Shown here: in pieces, positions 25,062-32,701 of the stretch | How the letters are laid out: each line of letters opens with the position of its first letter | Position numbering within the stretch: the first letter of the stretch is position 1 | Assembly (NCBI GenBank): GCA_947625555.1 | Contig: CANQOT010000007.1 | Span: 1-64,000, forward strand | DNA from: an uncultured Clostridia bacterium | Lineage (GTDB): Bacteria; Bacillota; Clostridia; Christensenellales; Borkfalkiaceae | DNA: 64,000 nucleotides | Reading direction: 5' to 3' | Made by a program: the position numbers and the translations under genes | The notes under the pieces: model-generated | Database searches by the model: none | The model's input: the letters and a program-made list of their open reading frames with translations, nothing else | What the model was told of the DNA's origin: nothing

Positions 25062-25431
25062 AGCAGGCGACATAATTTACGCCGAGACTAACGCGGAACT
25101 TCTGAACGGGCTGCTCGGCACCCATTATAAGAGGTACATGAAAGCGTATCGATTTTTGGCTACCGGCGAAATGCTTTGGATGCCGCGATTGGACGGCAAA
25201 GTCCGTTCGGGTTGGAAGGACACGAGGCAAAACGTACAGATCGTCGAAGAATATGTGGGCGCTCCTACGTACCCGAGCGAGATCGATATGGGGCTGGTAG
25301 TGCATACAAGAATTGTCTTTGAAAAATTCGATCAAAAGTATTTCATCTTCCGCGGCGTTTTCGAGCTCGAGCCGGATTTCACCCTGACGCGCCGCAGTTT
25401 TCGCCTCATCAAAGATGAGATCTTTCTGTGA
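25048..25431 (+). CDS. Unknown small cytoplasmic protein
   Basis: 127 residues starting inside the 3' end of the membrane-protein gene (14-nt overlap, AAAGGAG upstream), so translation is coupled. Globular look, no signal peptide: KTIKAGDIIYAETNAELLNGLLG..., FEKFDQKYFIFRGVFELEPD near the end. Resembles small proteins of unknown function that contain a 'G..y..t......yk....a..' start; I cannot name a family. Followed by two strong terminators. Confidence 0.65.
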   Translation: MKTIKAGDIIYAETNAELLNGLLGTHYKRYMKAYRFLATGEMLWMPRLDGKVRSGWKDTRQNVQIVEEYVGAPTYPSEIDMGLVVHTRIVFEKFDQKYFIFRGVFELEPDFTLTRRSFRLIKDEIFL

Positions 25432-25495
25432 TCGCCCGCAGGGGCACGCCGCTGATGTAAAAGCGTTTGCGCTATCCTTAATTTCGATATGGATC

Positions 25496-25526
25496 CAAGG
25501 GAGACAAATATCTCCCTTGTTTTTTC
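25496..25526 (+). terminator. Terminator after the RNA/membrane-protein locus
   Basis: CAAGGGAGA/TCTCCCTTG stem with a 6-nt loop followed by a TTTTTTT run. A second hairpin, GCCGCCCGCCGCA/TGCGGCGGGCGGC with loop ATG then CCTTTT, follows at 25530-25564. Confidence 0.85.
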
Positions 25527-25582
25527 TACGCCGCCCGCCGCAATGTGCGGCGGGCGGCCCTTTTCCGTCGTACAAATTTTTC

Positions 25583-25611
25583 TTGTAAAAAACCTCGCAA
25601 TGTGATAGAAT
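25583..25611 (+). promoter_or_regulatory. SigA promoter of tex
   Basis: TTGTAA (25583-25588), 17-bp spacer, TAGAAT (25606-25611) with TG just before the -10. Confidence 0.75.
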
Positions 25612-25660
25612 AGGACCATCTCCGTCTCAATAAGCGGCGGAGAGTTTTTGAAGGAGAATT

Positions 25661-27850
25661 ATGCAGACCATCGTACAAATTTTAGCGCAGGAACTCGGCA
25701 AGCGCGAGGACCATGTTCAAAATGTCGTCACCCTCCTCGACGAGGGCAACACCGTGCCCTTCATCGCCCGGTACCGCAAGGAGATGCACGGCACCATGGA
25801 CGATCAGACCATTCGCACCCTTGCCGACCGTCTCCAATATCTGCGCAACCTCGAAGCGCGGCGGACGGAGGTCAAAAACTCCATCGAAGCGCAGGGCAAG
25901 CTCACCCCCGAGCTGTCCGCGGCCATCGACGGCGCCGCGACCCTCGCCGAAGTGGAGGATCTCTACCGCCCCTATAAGCAGAAGCGCCGCACCCGCGCGA
26001 CCGTCGCCAAGGAGAAGGGGCTCGAACCCCTCGCCGCACTTCTCTTCGCACAGGAGGCCGATTGCCCCGTGCCCGAGGAGGAGGCGCAAAAGTACATCGA
26101 CCCCGAAAAGAAGGTGGAGAGCGTCGAGGACGCCCTCGCGGGGGCGGGCGACATCGTCGCCGAATGGATCTCGGACGACGCCGACGTTCGGAAGGCCCTC
26201 CGCAACTTCTTCGTAAAATATGCTTCCGTCGTCACCGAGGCCGCAAAGAAGGACCCCGAGGATACCGTCTACCGCAATTACTACCGGTTCAGCTCGCCCG
26301 TGTGCAAGGTGGCGGGGCACCAGGTGCTCGCCTTCAACCGCGGGGAGCGGGAGGAAGTTCTCAAAGTCGCCATCGAAATAGACCGCGAAGTCGCCCTGGG
26401 GCTCGTCACGCGGCGGGTGGTGAAGAAGCCTTCCTGCAATTCCACCGCCTTCGTGGAGGCGGCGGCGGGGGACGCCTACGACCGCCTCATCTTCCCCTCC
26501 GTCGAGCGCGAGATCCGCTCCATGCTGACGGATGCGGCGAGCGAGGGGGCGATCGGGCAGTTCGCCCTCAATTTGAAGCCCCTTTTGATGCAGCCGCCCG
26601 TCAAGGGCTTCGTCACGATGGGGCTCGACCCCGGGTACCGCATGGGCTGCAAGGTGGCCGTCGTCGACGGCACGGGCAAGGTGCTCGATACGGCAGTCGT
26701 CTACCCGACCTACGGCGAACGGCAAAAGCGGGAGTGCATCGAAAAGCTCTCCGCACTCATCAAAAAACACAAGGTGCAACACATCGCCATCGGCAACGGC
26801 ACGGCGAGCCGCGAGACCGAGCAGATGACGGTGGAACTCATCGCCTCCCTCGGACATGGTGCGGGCGTTTCCTATATGATCGTGAGCGAGGCGGGGGCTT
26901 CCGTCTATTCCGCCTCCCCCCTTGCGGCCAAGGAATTTCCCGAGTTCGACGTCAATCTCCGCTCGGCCGTCTCCATTGCGAGAAGGTTGCAGGACCCCTT
27001 GGCCGAGCTCGTCAAGATCGACCCCAAGTCCATCGGCGTGGGGCAGTACCAGCACGACATGCCCGAAAAGCGCCTCTCGGAAGCGCTCGACGCCGTCGTC
27101 GAGGACTGCGTCAACGCGGTGGGGGTGGATGTGAACACGGCCTCCGCGCCCCTTCTCGCCCGCGTGGCGGGGCTCAATGCGGGCGTCGCGGCGAACATCG
27201 TCAAATATCGCGAGGAGAACGGCTCGTTCACGTCGAGGAAGCAGATCCTCAAAGTCAAGGGGTTGGGCGCAAAGGCCTTCGAGCAGTGCGCGGGCTTTTT
27301 GCGCGTGCCCGAGAGCCGCGAGGTGCTCGATAACACTGCCGTGCACCCCGAGAGCTATGCGGCGGCGGAAAAACTTCTCGCCCTTTGCGGCTTCACCGCC
27401 GAGGACGTGCGTGCGGGCAGACTTGCGGGGCTTCGGGAACGCATCAAGGCGCAGGGGGAGGCCAAGGCGGCACAAGCGTGCGGCGTGGGCGTTCCCACCC
27501 TCTCCGACATCATCACCGAACTCATGAAGCCCGGCCGCGACCCCCGCGACGAGCTCCCCGCGCCCCTTCTGCGCACCGACGTTATGGAGATCAAGGACTT
27601 GAAGCCCGGCATGGAGCTCAAAGGCACGGTGCGCAACGTCATCGACTTCGGCGCCTTCGTCGATATCGGCGTGCACCAGGACGGCCTCGTGCACATTTCC
27701 GAGATCTCGGATAGGTTCATCCGCCATCCCTCGGAGGTCGTCTCCGTGGGCGACGTCGTCACCGTTTGGGTGAAAGACGTGGACGAGAAGAAGATGCGCA
27801 TCTCCCTCACGATGAAGCATCCGAAGGCTCCCGCCGCCGTCCGTTCATGA
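25661..27850 (+). CDS. tex: Tex-family transcription accessory protein
   Basis: 729 residues, AAGGAG before the ATG. Domains in order: N-terminal helical Tex domain with GNTVPFIARYRKEMHG; YqgF-like RNase H fold (TMGLDPGYRMGCKVAVVDGTG); helix-hairpin-helix region (VGVDVNTASAPLLARVAGL...ILKVKGLGAKAFEQCAGF); C-terminal S1 RNA-binding domain (~645-715, GMELKGTVRNVIDFGAFVDI...). Normal family length. Tex binds nucleic acids and influences transcription elongation and stress tolerance. Monocistronic, bounded by its own promoter and a terminator. Confidence 0.96.
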   Translation: MQTIVQILAQELGKREDHVQNVVTLLDEGNTVPFIARYRKEMHGTMDDQTIRTLADRLQYLRNLEARRTEVKNSIEAQGKLTPELSAAIDGAATLAEVEDLYRPYKQKRRTRATVAKEKGLEPLAALLFAQEADCPVPEEEAQKYIDPEKKVESVEDALAGAGDIVAEWISDDADVRKALRNFFVKYASVVTEAAKKDPEDTVYRNYYRFSSPVCKVAGHQVLAFNRGEREEVLKVAIEIDREVALGLVTRRVVKKPSCNSTAFVEAAAGDAYDRLIFPSVEREIRSMLTDAASEGAIGQFALNLKPLLMQPPVKGFVTMGLDPGYRMGCKVAVVDGTGKVLDTAVVYPTYGERQKRECIEKLSALIKKHKVQHIAIGNGTASRETEQMTVELIASLGHGAGVSYMIVSEAGASVYSASPLAAKEFPEFDVNLRSAVSIARRLQDPLAELVKIDPKSIGVGQYQHDMPEKRLSEALDAVVEDCVNAVGVDVNTASAPLLARVAGLNAGVAANIVKYREENGSFTSRKQILKVKGLGAKAFEQCAGFLRVPESREVLDNTAVHPESYAAAEKLLALCGFTAEDVRAGRLAGLRERIKAQGEAKAAQACGVGVPTLSDIITELMKPGRDPRDELPAPLLRTDVMEIKDLKPGMELKGTVRNVIDFGAFVDIGVHQDGLVHISEISDRFIRHPSEVVSVGDVVTVWVKDVDEKKMRISLTMKHPKAPAAVRS

Positions 27851-27868
27851 AGAAAGACCACGACCTTT

Positions 27869-27912
27869 GCCGCCCGCAACAGAGCTACGGGCGGCTCCTA
27901 CTTTCTTTTTTG
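27869..27912 (+). terminator. Terminator of tex
   Basis: GCCGCCCG (27869-27876) pairs CGGGCGGC (27888-27895), followed by a pyrimidine run ending CTTTTTT. Confidence 0.75.
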
Positions 27913-27933
27913 TCATGAAAAACCGTTACACGG

Positions 27934-27970
27934 TTGACAAGCTGTTGTAAACAAGTTATACTATAACTTG
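27934..27970 (+). promoter_or_regulatory. SigA promoter overlapped by a perfect palindrome
   Basis: TTGACA (27934-27939), 17-bp spacer, TATACT (27957-27962). CAAGTTATA-C-TATAACTTG (27952-27970) is a 9-bp perfect inverted repeat centred on the -10, so a repressor bound there would block RNA polymerase. It precedes the SDR-EFR1-flavodoxin operon. A redox or xenobiotic-sensing MarR/TetR-type repressor is a reasonable guess; none is encoded next to it. Confidence 0.75.
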
Positions 27971-28019
27971 CAATCCGCTCCGACGGATGAGTTACGCATG
28001 CAAAAAAGGGGATCGGCCT

Positions 28020-29564
28020 ATGAAAATTGCAATGACGGGTACAAGCGGGAATATGGGAAGGGAAGCGCTCCGCCAGACGATGGAGCTTTCTTCCGTGACC
28101 TATGTCCGCGTGCTCCTTTCCGATAAAAAGAAGAACGACAAACTCGCGAAACAGCTCAAAAAGAGATACGGCGACCGCATTCAGATCGTGCGCGGGACCA
28201 TCGCCGACCCCGCCAACTGCGCAAAGCTCGTCGAGGGGGTCGACTACGTCGTGCACATGGCGGCCGTCATTCCGCCCGCATCCGATGCGAGCCCTGCGGC
28301 GAGCGAGGAGTGCAACAAGCGCGGGGCCGTCGCCATCATCGACGCCGTGAAGGCCTGCTCTCCCCAACCCAAATATATCCATATCTCGACGGTCGCCCTC
28401 TACGGCAACCGCAACGAAAAGCATCCCTTCGGCCGCGTCGGCGACCCGCTCCTCGTGAGCCCCTTCGACCATTACGCGATGGACAAGCTCTACGGCGAGC
28501 GCTATTGCCTCGACGCAGGCCTCGACTGCTGGGCCGTCCTCCGTCAGACGGCGATGTTGCACCCCAACATGATGCACGATAACATCTCCGACGGTCTCAT
28601 GTTCCATACGGCGGCGAACGCCCCCTTGGAGTGGGTGAGCTCGCGGGACAGCGGCTACCTCATAAAGCGCATTTTGGAGCGCGACGGGAAGGGGGAAGTG
28701 CCGCAATTTTGGAAGAAGATCTACAACATCGGCGCAGGGTTCAAGGGCATGGAGACGGGTTACGATACCTTCAACGACGGGTTCGCCATCATCGGCGGCT
28801 CGGCGGAAAAGTTCTTCAAGCCCCATTGGCTCGCCTCGCGCAACTTCCACGGACTTTGGTTCTACGACGGCGGCGAGCTCGAAGAGCTCTTCTCCTACCA
28901 GCGCGACGACGTCCACGAATATTGGAAGTGGATCGGTTCGCAGCACAAGCTCTATAAGCTGGGCAAGCTCGTTCCGCGCGGGCTCATCGACCTCTTCCTC
29001 TTCCGCCGCTTGCGCAACCACCGCAATTCGCCCTACCGCTGGGTGAAGAACAAGGACGAAGCGCGCGTCATCGCCACCTTCGGCTCCATGGAGGAAGCCC
29101 GGACCCTCTCGCACGATTGGAAGGACTATAAGCTCATCGCGAGGGGGGATTTCGGCGATTACGACGCGATGCGCGATAAGCAAAACGCCGCCCTTTTGGA
29201 CCACGGTTACGACGAAGAAAAGCCCATGTCCGCATGGACGAAGGAGGACTTACAGGGCGCGGCGCGCTTCCGCGGCGGCGAGCTCGTGAGCGAAGTCTAC
29301 GGCGGCGACCCTTACGAGAAACTCATGTGGAAGTGCCACGACGGGCACACCTTTAAGGCGAGCGCCTACACCGTCCTTCGCGGGGGGCATTGGTGCCCGC
29401 AGTGCTGCCAGCCCGCGCCGTGGAACTTCGACCGCATCGCAAAGTACAGTCCCTTCGTCGCACAGGTCTGGTACGATTCGCACGGGAAGGAGGAAAATTA
29501 CACCTACGGTCTCAATGAAGACGGTTCCTGCTTCGCCCAAAAATTCGGGGAGGATGAGAGATGA
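28020..29564 (+). CDS. NAD(P)-dependent epimerase/dehydratase-like SDR with C-terminal zinc-type domain
   Basis: 514 residues; ATG at 28020 has AGGGGA upstream. Extended SDR fold: nucleotide motif TGTSGNMGREA at the N-terminus and YAMDKLYGE as the YxxxK catalytic pair, preceded by HISTVALYGNR. After ~360 residues comes an extra region, ending with KCHDGHTF...GGHWCPQCCQPAPWNFD, which looks like a Cys/His zinc knuckle. That extension is unusual for SDRs. It overlaps the EFR1 ferredoxin gene by 4 nt, so electron transfer between the two is plausible. Confidence 0.82.
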   Translation: MKIAMTGTSGNMGREALRQTMELSSVTYVRVLLSDKKKNDKLAKQLKKRYGDRIQIVRGTIADPANCAKLVEGVDYVVHMAAVIPPASDASPAASEECNKRGAVAIIDAVKACSPQPKYIHISTVALYGNRNEKHPFGRVGDPLLVSPFDHYAMDKLYGERYCLDAGLDCWAVLRQTAMLHPNMMHDNISDGLMFHTAANAPLEWVSSRDSGYLIKRILERDGKGEVPQFWKKIYNIGAGFKGMETGYDTFNDGFAIIGGSAEKFFKPHWLASRNFHGLWFYDGGELEELFSYQRDDVHEYWKWIGSQHKLYKLGKLVPRGLIDLFLFRRLRNHRNSPYRWVKNKDEARVIATFGSMEEARTLSHDWKDYKLIARGDFGDYDAMRDKQNAALLDHGYDEEKPMSAWTKEDLQGAARFRGGELVSEVYGGDPYEKLMWKCHDGHTFKASAYTVLRGGHWCPQCCQPAPWNFDRIAKYSPFVAQVWYDSHGKEENYTYGLNEDGSCFAQKFGEDER

Positions 29565-30478
29565 GAACGCTCCTTGCCGTCTTTTCGGGAACGGGGAACA
29601 CCAAGCGCGTCGCCGAGCGCATGGCGGAGGAGATCCGCAAACAAGGTCACGCCGCCGAAGTGGTCCTCATCCGAAAGGAGACGCCCATGCCCGCGATCGG
29701 GGAGTACGATATGCTCATTTTGGGCTATCCCGTGCACGCGTTCAACGCCCCCAAAGCGGTATTGAAGTTTATAAAGACGCTCCCCAAGACGGAGCAGATG
29801 CCCGTCTATCTTCTGCGCACCTCGGGCGAGCCCTCCAAGCTCAACGACGCCTCGGGCATCTCGCCGAGGAGGATCTTGAAGCGCCGCGGCTATGCGGTGA
29901 AGGGGGAGTTCGTCTATGTGATGCCCTACAACATCATCTTCCGCCATTCCGACGGCATGGCCGCGCGCATGTGGCAGGCGGTGGAACTCCGTATCCCGCG
30001 CGATACGAAGGCCATTTTGGAGGGCGCGGAGAATTTGAAGCACGTGGGTCCCGTGCGGCGGGCGGCGGCGTTTGCCGTGCGCATCGAGCACCCCGCGATG
30101 CCCATTCTCGGCAAGACCTTCCACGCCTCCAAGAAGAAGTGCGTGGGTTGCGGCGCATGCGTCAGCCTCTGCCCGCGCGGCAACATTCATATGAAGAAGG
30201 GCAGGCCGCACTTCGGCATGCACTGCGTCGGCTGCATGGCGTGCGCGTTCGGCTGTCCCGAGGACGCCGTGAAGATCTCCCTGCTCAATGCGTGGCGCGT
30301 CAACGGGCAGTATTCCTTCGACGGGACGCCCGCCGAGGACGAGGAAGTGGGCAGGTATTGCCGCAAGATGTATCTCCGCTACTTCCACGAGAGCGAGGAG
30401 GCCCATGAGGCCGCGCCCTGCGACGGCTCCGCACAGGGGAAAGAGGAAGATCCCGATCGCAAGTTCAAGGCGGATTGA
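29561..30478 (+). CDS. EFR1-type flavodoxin-ferredoxin protein
   Basis: 305 residues, coupled to the SDR gene (ATGA). N-terminal flavodoxin fold with the FMN loop FSGTGNTKRVAERM; C-terminal two 4Fe-4S clusters, CVGCGACVSLCP and CVGCMACAFGCP (~190-230). This is the domain order of EFR1-family ferredoxins of anaerobes. Cytoplasmic electron carrier, likely serving the SDR and the downstream flavoprotein. Confidence 0.92.
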   Translation: MRTLLAVFSGTGNTKRVAERMAEEIRKQGHAAEVVLIRKETPMPAIGEYDMLILGYPVHAFNAPKAVLKFIKTLPKTEQMPVYLLRTSGEPSKLNDASGISPRRILKRRGYAVKGEFVYVMPYNIIFRHSDGMAARMWQAVELRIPRDTKAILEGAENLKHVGPVRRAAAFAVRIEHPAMPILGKTFHASKKKCVGCGACVSLCPRGNIHMKKGRPHFGMHCVGCMACAFGCPEDAVKISLLNAWRVNGQYSFDGTPAEDEEVGRYCRKMYLRYFHESEEAHEAAPCDGSAQGKEEDPDRKFKAD

Positions 30479-30520
30479 AGTCCGCCTTCTATCATAAATA
30501 TATTGAAAGGGGGAAGGACG

Positions 30521-31150
30521 ATGAAAGCGCTCCTTATAAACGGCAGCCCCAACGAGAAGGGGTGTACTTATACCGCGCTGTCGGAAGTGGCCGAAACGCT
30601 CAAAAGAGAGGGCGTGGAGAGCGAAATTTTATGGCTGGGCAAGAGGCCCGTTGCGGGCTGTATCGCCTGCGGACATTGCAAGAGGGAGGGGCTTTGCGTC
30701 TTTGACGACCTTGTCAACAATGTTGCCCGCCGCGTGGAGAGTTTCGAAGCCCTCATCGTGGGCTCGCCCGTCTACTATGCGGGCCCGAGCGGGCAGGTCA
30801 CGGCCTTTTTAGACCGTCTCTTTTACGTTGCGGGCAGGAAGATGGCGGGAAAATTGGGCGCGGCCGTCGTCAGTTGCAGGCGCGGGGGTGCGAGCGCGGC
30901 CTTCGACCGCCTCAACAAATATTTCATGATGAACTGCATGCCCGTTGTCTCCTCGCAATATTGGAACCAGGTGCACGGCAACACGCCCGAGGAAGTGAAG
31001 AAGGACGCCGAGGGGTTGCAGACGATGCGCACGCTTGCGCGGTACACGGCGTGGCTCATGAAGTGTAAGGAAGCGGGCGAATTGCAGGGAATATTTGTTC
31101 CCGCCCCCGAGCAGCCCCGCCTGCGCACCAATTTTATAAGGGAAGAATGA
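30521..31150 (+). CDS. NADPH-dependent FMN reductase/flavodoxin family protein
   Basis: 209 residues; start chosen for GGGGGAAGG 4 nt upstream. Flavodoxin-like fold with INGSPNEKGCTYTAL (phosphate loop), a Cys segment CIACGHCKREGLCVFDD as in iron-sulfur flavoproteins, and VGSPVYYAGPSGQVTAFLDR for the flavin ring. Third gene of the redox operon, ended by the terminator at 31172-31200. Confidence 0.9.
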   Translation: MKALLINGSPNEKGCTYTALSEVAETLKREGVESEILWLGKRPVAGCIACGHCKREGLCVFDDLVNNVARRVESFEALIVGSPVYYAGPSGQVTAFLDRLFYVAGRKMAGKLGAAVVSCRRGGASAAFDRLNKYFMMNCMPVVSSQYWNQVHGNTPEEVKKDAEGLQTMRTLARYTAWLMKCKEAGELQGIFVPAPEQPRLRTNFIREE

Positions 31151-31171
31151 AATTCCAAGAGAATGAGTTGC

Positions 31172-31200
31172 TCCGCCCGACTTTTCGGGCGGATTTTTTT
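31172..31200 (+). terminator. Terminator of the redox operon
   Basis: TCCGCCCGA-CTTT-TCGGGCGGA stem-loop followed by TTTTTTT. Confidence 0.9.
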
Positions 31201-31203
31201 GGA

Positions 31204-32275
31204 AAGGCTTCCCCCCAAGGGGGGGAAGCTGTCACCGCAGGTGACTGATGAGGGTATCCTCATTCCGAACCCCTGAAAGGGGTGAGTGAATCTTGCCCCC
31301 TCCATGGGGGCGGCGCCCTCATTCCGAGCGAAGCGAGTGAATCTTGCCCTTTGTCCAACGCGTCATTCCGAGGGCGTAGCCCGAGAGAATCCCCTAAATG
31401 AAAACACGGACTTCGTATAAGGGGATACACTCGCCTTCGGCTCGGTATGACAGTGGGAACCCCCGCCTTGTCAAACGTGTCATTCCGAGGGCGTAGCCCG
31501 CCCCTCACCCTCATTCCGAGGCCACATAGTGGCCGAGTGAATCTTGCCCCCTCCATGGGAGGGGGGTAGGGGGGTGGGGTGACGTTCAAATTCGTCACTC
31601 TGTCCCGACCGCGGCTTCTATTGATTATCCAAGGTCGGCACGAGCCGAAGGCGAAGTAGCCTGTCGAAGGGTCTCCTTATTTTATAATGCGGAGATGTTT
31701 CGACTTCGGCTCCACCTCCGCTCAACATGACGAAAGTATAGCTCGCCCCACCACAGTCACGCGTGCGCGTGACAGCTCCTCCCACGGAGGAGCCATGCGT
31801 TACCGCCCCCTCCATGGGAGGGGGGTAGGGGGGTGGGGTGACGTTCTAATCACGTCATTCCGCCCCGACCGCGGTTTCTATTGATTATCCAAGGTCGGCA
31901 CGAGCCGAAGGCGAAGTAGCCTGTCGAAGGGTCTCTGCATTATAAAAATATGGAGATGTTTCGACTTCGGCTTCGCCTCCGCTCAACATGACGAAAAAGA
32001 ACACGCCCCACCACAGTCACGCGCGAGCGTGACAGCTCCTCCCACGGAGGAGCCATGCGTTACCGCCCCCTCCATGGGAGGGGGGTAGGGGGGTGGGGTG
32101 ACGTTCTAATCACGTCATTCCGAGCGTAGTCGAGGAATGACCTTATTCTATAATATGGAGATGTTTCGACTTCGGCTCCGCCTTCGCTCAACATGACGAA
32201 AAAGAACACGCCCCACCACAGTCACGCGTGCGCGTGACAGCCCCTCCCACGGAGGAGCCATGTCCCCCCTCAAAA
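31204..32275. repeat. Dense cluster of dispersed intergenic repeats
   Basis: No credible gene in this kilobase. It is built from recurring modules: TCATTCCGA-stem-AGTGAATCTT (e.g. 31261, 31366, 31511), TACACTC-stem-GGTATGA (31425), CCCCCTCCATGGGAGGGGGG blocks (31548, 31807, 32066), CGTCATGTTGAGC/GTCGAAACATCTCC modules in both orientations and AGTCACG-stem-CGTGACAGCTCCTCCC hairpins (31757, 32017, 32219). Modules repeat here in near-identical ~250-bp super-units and recur at eight other places in the window. Confidence 0.9.
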
Positions 32276-32302
32276 AAATTTCAAAAAATTTTTTAGAAAA
32301 AG

Positions 32303-32334
32303 ATGTAACTTTTTGGGCGGTCGATACGTCTATA
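32303..32334 (+). promoter_or_regulatory. ECF sigma promoter (site 3)
   Basis: TGTAACTTTTTG, 11 nt, CGTCTATATAA, matching sites 1 and 2 at 17657 and 19333 in both elements and exact spacing, on the plus strand. Predicted start ~32340 would give a ~360-nt leader to the lipoprotein gene at 32702 or a separate small RNA. Confidence 0.8.
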
Positions 32335-32350
32335 TAAGTGTAAGACCCTC

Positions 32351-32525
32351 AAAAGAAGCGCGGCGGCGCAAAAGCAGCGCAAAAAATTGCAAAATTGTTC
32401 AATAATTTCACAAAAGATTGCCCAAAAACGGCCCCCAAACGGTCAAAAATTGCCAAAATGGCCAAAAACAGCGCAAAAACAGTGCAAAAGCGGCTCAAAA
32501 AATTGTACAAAAGATCAAACAAAAA
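32351..32525. other. Helically phased A-tracts (curved DNA)
   Basis: About fifteen runs of 3-6 A begin at 32351, 32370, 32381, 32391, 32412, 32424, 32437, 32445, 32455, 32464, 32475, 32486, 32497, 32509 and 32521: intervals cluster at 9-12 or ~20 bp, i.e. one or two helical turns. All runs are on the same strand, so the region should be strongly bent. It lies between an ECF promoter and the SigA promoter of the lipoprotein gene. Confidence 0.75.
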
Positions 32526-32611
32526 CTTTTCACGGTCAAAAAGTGTAATTTCGAAACCTCATACCCCGAAATTAAATGAAAAAAATAAACAAATTATTTT
32601 CGAAATAACCA

Positions 32612-32640
32612 TTGACTTCCTGAAAAAATGTTGTTATAAT
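32612..32640 (+). promoter_or_regulatory. SigA promoter of lipoprotein gene
   Basis: TTGACT (32612-32617), 17-bp spacer, TATAAT (32635-32640). AT-rich DNA directly upstream may act as an UP element together with the phased A-tracts. Confidence 0.85.
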
Positions 32641-32701
32641 ATGCGGCGTGAGGTGGTCGTAGCACCCACAAAATAAAAATAATCAAAGGAGTTATGGAAT
32701 T

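Noticed and set aside
25682..27820. 712-codon open frame antisense to tex
   Set aside because: Shadow frame caused by GC-rich third positions; the plus strand encodes an unmistakable full-length Tex, and the antisense translation has no recognisable domain.
27885..29204. 439-codon open frame antisense to the SDR gene
   Set aside because: Overlaps a clear SDR with catalytic motifs and runs through its promoter; composition artefact.
32395..32676. 93-codon Lys-rich ORF (TTG start)
   Set aside because: It translates the phased A-tracts, lacks a ribosome site and overlaps the SigA promoter of lipoprotein A.
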